A DNA stretch of 59,206 bases from DROE01 sp964569865 (lineage in GTDB: Bacteria; Pseudomonadota; Alphaproteobacteria; Rhizobiales; Devosiaceae): contig CAZMVQ010000005.1 in the NCBI GenBank assembly GCA_964569865.1, forward strand, positions 1 to 59,206. Reading direction: 5' to 3'. The notes beneath the pieces are model-generated. The model worked only from the letters and a program-made list of their open reading frames with translations, searched no databases and was not told where the DNA came from. The number at the start of each line of letters is the position of its first letter. Within the stretch, counting starts at the first letter, position 1. Positions 1-7,799 of the stretch are shown here, in pieces. The position numbers and the translations under genes were made by a program.

Positions 1-139
1 TAAACACTCTCTTTCAAACAGAATTGTATGAATTTAATAGGTCCTGACCCTAGGTGGCACCTAAAACTTTGCATTGCTTGACCTGTGCTGAGCGATGGTT
101 AAAACAGGCCAATAATCATCAGGGAGCTTTATTTAAAAA

Positions 140-745
140 ATGGAAAAATTCACCAGTCTGACAGGTGTTGGCGCGCCATTGCCGATTATCAATATCGACA
201 CCGATATGATTATTCCAAAGCAATATCTTAAAACCATCAAGCGCACCGGGCTGGGAACGGCCCTGTTTTCTGAAATGCGCTATAATGAAGATGGTAGTGA
301 AAATGTTGATTTTGTCTTGAATAAACCCGCTTATCGCGACGCGTCAATAATCGTTGCCGGTGATAATTTTGGCTGTGGCTCATCTCGCGAGCATGCGCCG
401 TGGGCATTAAAGGATTTTGGCATCAGGTGCATTATCTCCACCAGCTTTGCCGATATTTTTTATAATAATTGTTTCAAGAATTCCATTTTACCGATTGTAG
501 TTACTCCCGAACAGCTTGAGGCTTTGATGGATGATGCCCAGCGCGGCTCCAACGCGACACTTAGTGTCGATCTTGAAGCTCAAACCATAAAAGGTCCGGA
601 TGGCGGGACAATTGAATTTGATATTGATCCGGCCAGAAAAAATGCCTTGCTCGAAGGGTTGGATGACATCGGGCTGACGCTTGGTAAGGTTGACCAGATT
701 TCAGATTTTGAAAACCGGGTTAGTTCTGCCCGCCCATGGGTGTAG
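140..745 (+). CDS. leuD: 3-isopropylmalate dehydratase small subunit
   Basis: Small subunit of isopropylmalate isomerase, which with LeuC interconverts 2- and 3-isopropylmalate in leucine synthesis in the cytoplasm. The 201-residue length is normal for LeuD. The sequence carries the aconitase-swivel signatures: PLPIINIDTDMIIPKQ near the N-terminus and DNFGCGSSREHAPWAL around residues 75-90. The ATG at 140 gives the canonical N-terminus; the AGGGAG upstream is rather far (about 15 bases). LeuC is not in the window. leuB follows after one small gene, so the three genes probably form a unit. Recognition is certain; the exact start is very likely. Confidence 0.97.
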   Translation: MEKFTSLTGVGAPLPIINIDTDMIIPKQYLKTIKRTGLGTALFSEMRYNEDGSENVDFVLNKPAYRDASIIVAGDNFGCGSSREHAPWALKDFGIRCIISTSFADIFYNNCFKNSILPIVVTPEQLEALMDDAQRGSNATLSVDLEAQTIKGPDGGTIEFDIDPARKNALLEGLDDIGLTLGKVDQISDFENRVSSARPWV

Positions 746-752
746 CGGGCTG

Positions 753-1142
753 ATGGTCAAGCATATTTCTTCAGGCTCATCGTTTGAAAAGGCCTTTGGC
801 TATTCACGGGCGGTGATTGATGGTGATATGATTTATGTTGCCGGAACCACTGGCTATGATTACGAGACTATGGCCCTGCCCGAGGATGTGGCGGAGCAGA
901 CCAGAAATACTCTGGCAACAATTTCCAAAACTCTTGAAGAGGCGGGTTCGTCACTTAATGATGTGGTTCGGGTGCGCTATTATTTGTGTGACATTGATGA
1001 TCTTGAAGCAGTTCAGCCATTGTTTGCGGCGGCCTTTGATAAAGCAAAACCGGCGGCCACTTTGATAATTGCAAACCTTATCAAGCCAGAAATGAAAATT
1101 GAAATCGAAGTAACGGCGCGCATCGGCGCTTCTAAATCTTAG
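753..1142 (+). CDS. RidA/YjgF/YER057c/UK114 family protein
   Basis: A 129-residue protein of the RidA family, whose members deaminate reactive enamine/imine intermediates or act as related small-molecule enzymes. Visible family features are the N-terminal GYSRAVIDGDMIYVAGTTG strand pattern, the VRYYLCD segment, and a C-terminal EIEVTARI end close to the usual KVEIEVIA. I chose the ATG at 753 because it starts eight bases after the leuD stop and gives the normal family length; an upstream start would overlap leuD. Sitting between leuD and leuB, it may clear enamine by-products of branched-chain amino acid metabolism, but that role is inference from context. The exact RidA subgroup cannot be assigned. 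Confidence 0.9.
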   Translation: MVKHISSGSSFEKAFGYSRAVIDGDMIYVAGTTGYDYETMALPEDVAEQTRNTLATISKTLEEAGSSLNDVVRVRYYLCDIDDLEAVQPLFAAAFDKAKPAATLIIANLIKPEMKIEIEVTARIGASKS

Positions 1143-1146
1143 GGAC

Positions 1147-1188
1147 TTGACCCAAGGGTCTTAACCCAAGGGCCTCGACCCAAAATAC
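1147..1188. repeat. 14-bp tandem repeat, three degenerate copies
   Basis: Starting four bases after the RidA-like stop codon, three consecutive 14-bp units read TTGACCCAAGGGTC, TTAACCCAAGGGCC and TCGACCCAAAATAC. The third unit has diverged most. The array fills most of the gap before leuB. It is one of several short tandem duplications of similar length at gene borders in this window. Confidence 0.8.
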
Positions 1189-1203
1189 AGGAACTTATAT
1201 CCA

Positions 1204-2295
1204 ATGGTTAAAAAACTTCTGCTTTTGCCTGGTGATGGCATTGGAATTGAAATCATGGCTGAGGTTGAAAAACTGATCAGCCAGTTAAATAAGAGCGGCA
1301 AAACCGATTTTTCCTTCGAAACCGGTTTGGTCGGGGGAGCTGCCTATGACGCTCATGGGGATGCAATTTCTGACGCTGATATGGAAAAGGCTTTAGCTGC
1401 CGATGCGGTGATTTTTGGCGCTGTCGGTGGTGAAAAGTGGAATGATGTCCCCTATGAAAAACGCCCTGAGGCTGGATTGCTTCGCCTCAGGAAAGATTTG
1501 CAACTGTTCGCCAATCTGCGGCCTGCCATCTGTTATCCGGCACTAGCTGATGCCTCAGCGCTTAAGAAACATCTGGTTGAAGGGTTGGATATTTTGATCG
1601 TACGTGAGCTTACCGGCGGAGTTTATTTTGGCGAGCCCAAGGAAATTACTGACCTTGGAAACGGGCAAAAGCGTGCCGTTGATACTCAGGTTTATGAAAG
1701 TTATGAGATAGATCGCATTTGTCGGGTGGCTTTTGATCTGGCGCGGACCCGTTCAAATCTGGTGCATTCGGCTGATAAGAAAAATGTCATGAAATCGGGA
1801 GTTCTGTGGGATGAAGTTGCCCATCAGGTCGCGGCGGATTTTAAGGATGTGAAGTTCGAGCATATTCTGGCTGATAATTGCGCCATGCAATTAGTGCGCA
1901 ATCCCAAGCAATTTGATGTGATTGTTACAGATAATCTTTTTGGTGATATTTTATCCGATGCAGCGGCCATGCTTACCGGATCGTTGGGCATGCTGCCCTC
2001 CGCTTCGCTTGGTGCGCCTGACCCGGAAACGGGTGACCGCAAAGCCCTTTATGAGCCTGTTCATGGTTCGGCCCCCGATATTGCGGGCAAGGGAATGGCA
2101 AATCCAATTGCGATGATTGCCAGTTTTGCCATGGCGTTGCGATATTCGTTTGAGATGGTTGATCTGGCCGACGAAGTTGAAGCAGCTATTGCCCATGTGC
2201 TGGATGAAGGTCTTAGAACAGCCGATATTATGCAGGATGGATGCACCAAAGTCAGCACAGAAGAAATGGGTGCTGCAATTTTGGCTCGTTTGTGA
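1204..2295 (+). CDS. leuB: 3-isopropylmalate dehydrogenase
   Basis: Catalyses NAD-dependent oxidative decarboxylation of 3-isopropylmalate to 2-ketoisocaproate in leucine synthesis. The 363-residue length is typical. The N-terminus LLLPGDGIGIE is the family signature. The substrate-binding arginines lie in RKDLQLFANLRP and in IVRELTGGVYFG. The metal-binding region NLFGDILSDAAAML and the nucleotide-binding EPVHGSAPDIAGKG are intact. The ATG at 1204 follows a weak CAGGA. It is the last clear leucine gene here; a PagL-like gene follows after about 100 bases. Confidence 0.97.
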   Translation: MVKKLLLLPGDGIGIEIMAEVEKLISQLNKSGKTDFSFETGLVGGAAYDAHGDAISDADMEKALAADAVIFGAVGGEKWNDVPYEKRPEAGLLRLRKDLQLFANLRPAICYPALADASALKKHLVEGLDILIVRELTGGVYFGEPKEITDLGNGQKRAVDTQVYESYEIDRICRVAFDLARTRSNLVHSADKKNVMKSGVLWDEVAHQVAADFKDVKFEHILADNCAMQLVRNPKQFDVIVTDNLFGDILSDAAAMLTGSLGMLPSASLGAPDPETGDRKALYEPVHGSAPDIAGKGMANPIAMIASFAMALRYSFEMVDLADEVEAAIAHVLDEGLRTADIMQDGCTKVSTEEMGAAILARL

Positions 2296-2397
2296 GAATA
2301 TAGAAGATCGGGCATAAGATAAAAAGCGTTATATAGATTCTTGACTCTGTGGAACCATTGTGATGGTTTCACGAATTATAGGCTGGCGGAGAAATGT

Positions 2398-2988
2398 TTG
2401 AGTAATTTGCGCAAAATCGTTAGAAATTTAACAGCATTTGCGGTGCTGATGCTGACGGTTGCTTTCAGCAATATTGCGCAGGCGCAAAGTTTTGACGTGT
2501 CAGAAATTCGTGCCGGGATTTTGGCCCACAAGGTCACCAGTGGTTTCTTGCCTTTTAATCCAGATCGCTGGATTGGGCTTGGGCAGGTTGAAGACATTAA
2601 TGTGGAAATATTGTTTTCTTCTCCTGACGATGAATTTTTTCGCTGGATGGGTTCGCCGCGCCCAAGGTTGGGTGCGTCCTTTAATATCAAGGGCGTTGAA
2701 AGCATGGTCAATCTCGGGTTGACCTGGCAGGTCAGTATTTTTGATACGCCTTTGTTTGTTGAAGGAACCATTGGAGCAGCCTTGCATAATGGGGCGTTGA
2801 GCGGAGTTGTTGCCCCATTGAGTAATTTTGGTTGTCCGGTGGGTTTTTATACAGCTGCCAGCGCTGGAGTGAACGTTGGTGACAAGGCCACAATCTTGCT
2901 AACCTACGAGCATGTTTCAAACCTTAGATTATGCTCGCCAAATGAAGGTTTAAGCAATCTGGGTATAAGGTTTGGTTACAAATTCTGA
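2398..2988 (+). CDS. acyloxyacyl hydrolase / PagL-like lipid A 3-O-deacylase family protein
   Basis: Predicted outer-membrane beta-barrel of the PagL/acyloxyacyl hydrolase family, which removes ester-linked acyl chains from lipid A. A signal peptide ends at ...FSNIAQA-QS. The C-terminus holds the family catalytic pattern: His and Ser in EHVSNLR, then a Glu in SPNEGLSNLGIRFGYKF, with a terminal aromatic residue as expected for an outer-membrane protein. I chose the TTG at 2398 because a GGCGGAG lies about seven bases upstream and it gives a clean signal peptide of 196 residues in total; an earlier in-frame TTG at 2341 lacks a good ribosome site. Two cysteines in the C-terminal third could pair. 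Its place between leuB and asd looks incidental. Confidence 0.82.
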   Translation: MSNLRKIVRNLTAFAVLMLTVAFSNIAQAQSFDVSEIRAGILAHKVTSGFLPFNPDRWIGLGQVEDINVEILFSSPDDEFFRWMGSPRPRLGASFNIKGVESMVNLGLTWQVSIFDTPLFVEGTIGAALHNGALSGVVAPLSNFGCPVGFYTAASAGVNVGDKATILLTYEHVSNLRLCSPNEGLSNLGIRFGYKF

Positions 2989-3119
2989 CCATACATATAT
3001 TGACTTGCGTTCAAATCATCGGCATTTAGGACCCCATGACCCATTGGAACAAAAATTTTGTTTTTGACCTAGTTGCTTTTGCTCCAGATGTATTTGTTTG
3101 GCGCGAAGGCGGATTACGG

Positions 3120-3206
3120 GTGAATCCTTCTTTTTGGACTTTTGCGGCCAAGATCATCACCATCACCAAGATTATCACCAAAAAAACCACCACCAAAACC
3201 GTTTAG
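3120..3206 (+). CDS. asd leader peptide (Lys/Ile/Thr-rich), candidate attenuator peptide
   Basis: A 28-codon reading frame just upstream of asd. Its second half reads KIITITKIITKKTTTKTV: of residues 11-27, seven are Thr, five Ile and five Lys. These are all end products of the pathway that Asd feeds. The GTG at 3120 has AAGGCGG seven bases upstream. An in-frame ATG at 3036 with AGGA would give a 56-residue version. The TAG stop at 3204 abuts the 5' arm of a strong stem. By analogy with the E. coli thr and ilv leaders this is a ribosome-mediated attenuator; the composition is seen directly, the function is inference. Another frame across the same bases is His-rich and open into asd, but it has no credible start. 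Confidence 0.72.
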   Translation: MNPSFWTFAAKIITITKIITKKTTTKTV

Positions 3207-3287
3207 CCATTTCCCGGTGCCACTCCCGGCCGGGGGAATGGCCGAACAGGATTGGCCGCGAGAAAAATCTCGTGCGGGAGAACCGGA
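3207..3287 (+). promoter_or_regulatory. candidate ribosome-mediated attenuator in the asd leader
   Basis: Two stems that exclude each other can be drawn. Stem 1 pairs CCATTTCCC (3207-3215) with GGGGGAATGG (3232-3241), with one wobble, and begins right after the leader stop codon. Stem 2 pairs CTCCCG (3223-3228, inside the loop of stem 1) with CGGGAG (3275-3280), which covers a purine-rich site upstream of the asd ATG. In the inferred logic, a ribosome stalled on scarce Thr, Ile or Lys tRNA lets stem 1 form and frees asd. A ribosome that reaches the stop blocks stem 1 and favours stem 2. No T-run follows stem 1, so control of translation, or Rho, is more likely than an intrinsic terminator. 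Confidence 0.5.
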
Positions 3288-3295
3288 ATAAAAAA

Positions 3296-4336
3296 ATGAA
3301 ATATCGTGTTGCAGTTGTTGGCGCTACAGGAAATGTAGGCCGTGAAATTTTAAATGTACTGGCGGAAAGAGATTTTCCGGCCAGCGAAGTCATTGCCCTT
3401 GCCTCTTCAAGATCGGTCGGCAAAGAGGTGTCTTTTGGTGATAGAATCCTGAAAACCAAGAACCTTGAAAACTTTGATTTTTCAGGTGTGGATATCTGTT
3501 TGATGTCGGCGGGGTCGGCGGTTTCCAAGTCCCTTGCACCAAAAATCGGCGCGCAAAATTGCATGGTGATCGATAATTCAAGTTTTTGGCGTTATCATTC
3601 AGATGTGCCGTTGATAGTTCCTGAAGTAAATGGCGATGTGCTGGCAGATTATATGGCCAGAAATAAACGGCTGAATATTATTGCCAACCCAAATTGCTCA
3701 ACTGCCCAACTGGTCGTTGCCTTAAAGCCTTTGCATGATGCGGCAAAAATTATCAGGGTGGTGGTTTCCACCTATCAATCAGTTTCTGGCGCCGGAAAAG
3801 CGGGGAGCGATGAATTGTGGCATCAGACCCGTGGGATTATTGTCTCTGATTCACCGGAGACAAGTACATTTACCAAGCAGATTGCTTTTAATGTCATTCC
3901 GCACATCGATACTTTTATGGAAGATGGATACACTAAGGAAGAATGGAAAGTTCTTGCAGAAACAAAAAAAATTCTGGATCCAAAAATCAAAGTGACATGC
4001 ACAGCCGTAAGAGTTCCGGTGTTTGTGGGGCATTCAGAAGCGGTTAATATTGAATTTGAAGAAGAAATAAGTGCTGACGAGGCCCGAGATATATTGCGCG
4101 AGGCACCCGGAATAATGGTGGTGGATAAGCGTGAAGATGGAGGCTATGTCACTCCGATTGAAGCGGTTGGAGAATATGCAACCTATGTGTCCCGGATAAG
4201 GGAGGACGCTACGGTTGAAAATGGCCTTAATATCTGGGTGGTTTCTGACAATTTGCTAAAAGGGGCGGCTTTAAATTCAGTGCAGATTGCAGAAAGCCTG
4301 ATTGAGCACGGATTGAAACCAGTCGGAAACAGCTAG
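3296..4336 (+). CDS. asd: aspartate-semialdehyde dehydrogenase
   Basis: Reduces beta-aspartyl phosphate to aspartate semialdehyde with NADPH, the branch point to lysine/diaminopimelate, threonine, isoleucine and methionine. The protein has 346 residues. It shows the N-terminal GATGNVGREIL nucleotide-binding loop, the active-site cysteine in NPNCSTAQLV, and GHSEAVNIEFE, which carries the catalytic His region. I chose the ATG at 3296 because it begins the canonical MKYRVAVVGATG; the open frame upstream is a low-complexity His-rich stretch that belongs to the leader. GGA lies eight bases before the start. Expression is probably governed by the Lys/Ile/Thr leader directly upstream. Confidence 0.97.
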   Translation: MKYRVAVVGATGNVGREILNVLAERDFPASEVIALASSRSVGKEVSFGDRILKTKNLENFDFSGVDICLMSAGSAVSKSLAPKIGAQNCMVIDNSSFWRYHSDVPLIVPEVNGDVLADYMARNKRLNIIANPNCSTAQLVVALKPLHDAAKIIRVVVSTYQSVSGAGKAGSDELWHQTRGIIVSDSPETSTFTKQIAFNVIPHIDTFMEDGYTKEEWKVLAETKKILDPKIKVTCTAVRVPVFVGHSEAVNIEFEEEISADEARDILREAPGIMVVDKREDGGYVTPIEAVGEYATYVSRIREDATVENGLNIWVVSDNLLKGAALNSVQIAESLIEHGLKPVGNS

Positions 4337-4349
4337 AAAAATTGTATTT

Positions 4350-6443
4350 TTGTATGAAGGAAACTACATCCGGTTAGCGGATTTGCCTTTTAAATCAAAA
4401 ATTTACAAATCCAAGGTATTTTCATCCGTCGATAATTTCAGGGTGAGAATTTTGTATCCACTGGGTTTTTTTTCTAAAATATTTAGAATTGAGAAAGACA
4501 ATCATTTGCTGTGTGTTGCACAGTACAATTCAATTTCCCTGCTGGCTCCCCTGTTTTTCCTTATTGTCAGTTCGTCACTGGCGGCACTAGCATTTATCAG
4601 TATGGGGTTCGCCCCTGTATTTTTAACTATTGTTATTCCGTTGGTGCTGTTGGTTGGTGATCTGGTAATTTTTAATGGATTTCTTATCCCGCGCTCGGAT
4701 AGTTCGGTTGCTTATCCGCAACTGATTGTGAGCAGATTGCACATGACCATTTGGGGAGTGGCAGGGCTGGGAATGGCGCGAATTTTTTGGGCCACCAGTC
4801 TTTTGGCTTATGCTGACAGAGAAACCCAAGAGCTGATTGTGACCTTATTGGCAACGTCAACACTTGGGGCATCTTTATGTCTAATTCATTTGCGTGTAGC
4901 CGCTTTGGCTTTTGTTGCAATTGTAATGGTGCCCATGATTGCGTTTTTATGGCTGAGCGATGTTACCGTTTTGGTGGTATTGGCCTTTGTGTTGGCTTTA
5001 ATTACGGCTGTCGTAATTTTTGTGGCCAACCGTTATGGCATTGATTTTGCACGAATGACAATGCAGCGCCAGGAAATGGAAATAAAAAAGGCTGAAGCTG
5101 AACATTTGAGCAAATTAAATTTGAGCATCGCCAATCAGGATAGCTTGACCGGATTGGCCAATCGTCGTGCATTTATGACCCATTTGCAGGATTTGGTTCA
5201 AAAAGGAAACGCTTCATGTGAAGAGGGACTAGCTGTTGGTATTCTTGATCTGGACGGATTTAAGCAGATCAATGATATATATGGTCATATGGCCGGTGAC
5301 CGATTGTTGCAGGAGGTGAGCAAGCGGTTGACCTCCATTCTTTTTGGGAAGGTTTTTGTGGCGCGTATGGGGGGAGATGAATTTGGCATAATCGTCAATG
5401 ACGCCCGTTGTGATGAAAAACTTATGGCTCTTGGAGAGCGTATCTGTCAGGCAATGCAGTTGCCCTATACAGTTGGTGGATTTAGCGCAAATCTTGGTGG
5501 GTCTTTGGGATTTGCCCGTTGGGACAGTATTAAAGACAATGCGGAAAAGCTGTTTGAAAAGGCAGATTATGCGCTGTATCACGCCAAGAGTAACTCGCGC
5601 GGCGGAGTGATGATTTTTAATGAAAAGCACGCACACGCAATTAAACAAAATTCCAATGTTGACCGCAGGCTGCAAAATGCTGATCTGGACGATGAGATGT
5701 CTTTGGTATTTCAGCCAATCGTTGCCTCAGAAAATGCCTATACAATAGGTTTTGAAGCACTTGCGCGTTGGCGCAGTCCGATTCTTGGCTCGGTTCCACC
5801 TGATATATTTATTGGAGCTGCTGAAAGATTGGGCATAATTAATCGTCTGACCAGCGTATTATTGAAAAAAGCACTGCATGAAGCAAAAAAATGGCCGGAT
5901 AGTTTCTATCTCTCGTTTAATCTTTCCATGCAGGATATTTCCTCGCCTGAAGCGATGCTTAAACTTGTATCCATTATTAAAGCTTCAGGATTTGATCCCA
6001 AGAGAATTACCTTTGAAGTGACGGAAACTTCAATCATGAGCGATTGTGAACGAGCTACGGAATCCTTGAATTTTCTAAAAAGCCTTGGGGCAAAAATTGC
6101 TTTGGATGATTTTGGAACAGGTTATTCCTCTTTGGCCTACATCCGGGATATGCCGCTGGACAAGCTAAAGTTGGATCGGGCGTTTGTAGGGGGGATCGAT
6201 GCTGATGAAAATGCAGCAGCGATTGTGCAGGCGATGATAAACATGTGTTGGAACCTTAAAATTGACTGTATTGTTGAGGGAGTTGAAACCAGATCACAGT
6301 TCAAGGCGCTTGGGGCGATGGGGTGCAATATTTTTCAGGGATATTATTTTTCCAGACCGTTAGAGAGCGATGATGCGCTGGCATATGCTTTGACACAAAG
6401 GGCAATTGAAGAGGTAAGTGGCGAAAAATTTCATGTTTTGTAA
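4350..6443 (+). CDS. membrane-anchored GGDEF-EAL cyclic-di-GMP protein
   Basis: A composite signalling protein of about 697 residues. The N-terminal 240 residues hold about six hydrophobic segments and a short linker helix. The GGDEF domain follows (residues about 265-425) with an intact ARMGGDEFGII active loop, then the EAL domain (about 445-690). The EAL catalytic set is present: FEALARW, FNLSMQ, FEVTETS, DDFGTGYSSL, KLDRAF, VEGVET and QGYYF. Both activities are therefore possible. The RxxD inhibitory site expected just before the GGDEF loop is absent (SILFGKVFVAR stands there), so product inhibition is unlikely. The start is a TTG 13 bases after asd without a clear ribosome site; a later start is possible. 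No PAS or other sensor is recognised. Confidence 0.9.
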   Translation: MYEGNYIRLADLPFKSKIYKSKVFSSVDNFRVRILYPLGFFSKIFRIEKDNHLLCVAQYNSISLLAPLFFLIVSSSLAALAFISMGFAPVFLTIVIPLVLLVGDLVIFNGFLIPRSDSSVAYPQLIVSRLHMTIWGVAGLGMARIFWATSLLAYADRETQELIVTLLATSTLGASLCLIHLRVAALAFVAIVMVPMIAFLWLSDVTVLVVLAFVLALITAVVIFVANRYGIDFARMTMQRQEMEIKKAEAEHLSKLNLSIANQDSLTGLANRRAFMTHLQDLVQKGNASCEEGLAVGILDLDGFKQINDIYGHMAGDRLLQEVSKRLTSILFGKVFVARMGGDEFGIIVNDARCDEKLMALGERICQAMQLPYTVGGFSANLGGSLGFARWDSIKDNAEKLFEKADYALYHAKSNSRGGVMIFNEKHAHAIKQNSNVDRRLQNADLDDEMSLVFQPIVASENAYTIGFEALARWRSPILGSVPPDIFIGAAERLGIINRLTSVLLKKALHEAKKWPDSFYLSFNLSMQDISSPEAMLKLVSIIKASGFDPKRITFEVTETSIMSDCERATESLNFLKSLGAKIALDDFGTGYSSLAYIRDMPLDKLKLDRAFVGGIDADENAAAIVQAMINMCWNLKIDCIVEGVETRSQFKALGAMGCNIFQGYYFSRPLESDDALAYALTQRAIEEVSGEKFHVL

Positions 6444-6563
6444 TTAAGTGGGATATGTCTGTAGTTGTTTTGAAATGTTGCACTTGCTCGTTGATTGAGT
6501 TAGCACCGAAAAAATATTTACTTTGCGCTTTAATCAAGCCGGGTAAAAACAAGGGCAGGGCGC

Positions 6564-6854
6564 ATGCGCTGGATAGCAATTTTTACCAATAAACCAGATA
6601 CTAAAAAATTGTTTGAAGAGCATTTTCAGGCTCATTTGAGCTATTTTGCAAATTGCCCCGAAATAAGTCTGGCCGGGTCAATTACTCCCAAAGGGGCAGA
6701 GCACAGCACTGGCGGCGTTTGGGTTATCAAAGGGTTGGATTATGATAGTGCAATGGTTCTCATAAAAAAGGACCCGTTTTTCAAAGCAGGAATGCGTGAA
6801 AAGATTGATCTTTATTCTTATCAAGTAGCCCCGCAATTTGAAGACCTGGTTTAA
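6564..6854 (+). CDS. YciI family protein
   Basis: A 96-residue alpha/beta-barrel protein of the YciI (YCII-related) family. The conserved His of the family appears in the EEHFQAHLSYF segment and the conserved Asp in KKDPFFKAGM. Family members are small enzymes or binding proteins of mostly unknown substrate. The ATG at 6564 gives the usual MRWIAIFTNKP start. It ends five bases before the EamA exporter gene, so the two are probably co-transcribed; any shared function is unknown. Confidence 0.85.
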   Translation: MRWIAIFTNKPDTKKLFEEHFQAHLSYFANCPEISLAGSITPKGAEHSTGGVWVIKGLDYDSAMVLIKKDPFFKAGMREKIDLYSYQVAPQFEDLV

Positions 6855-6859
6855 AGAAA

Positions 6860-7729
6860 ATGCCAGTCAGGCATATTCTTCTTGCCCTTTTGATAGTTGC
6901 GATCTGGGGCTTTAACTTTGTTATCATCAAATTATCAATCGATGAGTTTTCGCCCTTTTTAGCGGCGGCTTTAAGGTTTTTGCTGGCAGTGGTTCCGGCG
7001 GTATTTTTTATACGTCCGCCAAAGGTGTCGTGGGTATTGGTGGCGGCATTTGGTTTGGCGTTTGCGTTTGCGCTTTATGGATTTCTCAATTTGGCGTTGG
7101 AATTTGGCATGCCTGCCGGTCTGGCGTCTGTTGTATTGCAATTTCAGGTGTTTTTTACCTTTCTGCTTGCCTATTTCTTTCTTGGAGAAAGACCGCGCAG
7201 GGCGCAGATAATTGGAGCTGCTATCGCGTTTGACGGGATTGCATTTATTGCATTAGAGCGTTTTGAGGGCATATCCCTGTGGCCATTCGCTCTGACATTA
7301 CTGGCGGCTCTTTTTTGGGGGGTGGCCAATATTTTAACCAAGGTGGCAGGCAAGGTCGACCCGGTTGCTTTTATTGTCTGGGGGGCTTTTTGGTCGGTTC
7401 CTCCACTGTTCGCCCTGTCGTATTTTGTGGAAGGGCCCCAAGTTTTGGTGGCGTTTTTATTGGCGCCTAGTCTTTATCAATTGTCCCTATTGATATTTTT
7501 GTCATACGTGGCGACTTTGTTTGGCATGGCGGCATGGACATGGCTGCTGACAAAGCACCCGGCCTCGGTTGTTGCTCCCTTTACTCTGTTGGTGCCGATT
7601 ACCGGACTGGCCTCAGGCTGGCTGGTGTTGGGGGAGCAGGTTTCGCCCCTCGAGGTGGTTGGGGGAGGTTTGGTGGTGTTGGGGTTGTGGGTAAGTGTAT
7701 ATCGGCGCAGATCGCAACAGGGCCACTGA
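6860..7729 (+). CDS. eamA: EamA-type DMT superfamily exporter
   Basis: An integral membrane transporter of 289 residues with about ten hydrophobic segments in two EamA repeats. The N-terminal ALLIVAIWGFNFVIIKLSI and the FGMPAGLASVVLQFQVFFT and PVFTLLVP-like (APFTLLVPITGLASGW) segments are strikingly like E. coli EamA (YdeD), the O-acetylserine/cysteine exporter. Substrate assignment by this resemblance is plausible, not proven. The ATG at 6860 follows the YciI-like gene by five bases. It converges with the carbonic anhydrase gene on the other strand. Confidence 0.85.
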   Translation: MPVRHILLALLIVAIWGFNFVIIKLSIDEFSPFLAAALRFLLAVVPAVFFIRPPKVSWVLVAAFGLAFAFALYGFLNLALEFGMPAGLASVVLQFQVFFTFLLAYFFLGERPRRAQIIGAAIAFDGIAFIALERFEGISLWPFALTLLAALFWGVANILTKVAGKVDPVAFIVWGAFWSVPPLFALSYFVEGPQVLVAFLLAPSLYQLSLLIFLSYVATLFGMAAWTWLLTKHPASVVAPFTLLVPITGLASGWLVLGEQVSPLEVVGGGLVVLGLWVSVYRRRSQQGH

Positions 7730-7799
7730 CCTTAATAGCTAGAGGGCTGATAACCTAAATGGTAAACTGATAGGCAAGTGGAATTTGCTATTTGAGCAA

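Noticed and set aside
28..81. Short frame MNLIGPDPRWHLKLCIA upstream of leuD, possible Leu leader peptide
   Set aside because: Only three Leu among 17 residues, not consecutive, no ribosome site and no clear terminator stem; leucine leaders normally have a run of Leu codons.
3098..3295. His-rich N-terminal extension of Asd (HHHHQDYHQKNHHQ)
   Set aside because: It is the alternate frame of the Lys/Ile/Thr leader; there is no good start, and no Asd family member has such a tail.
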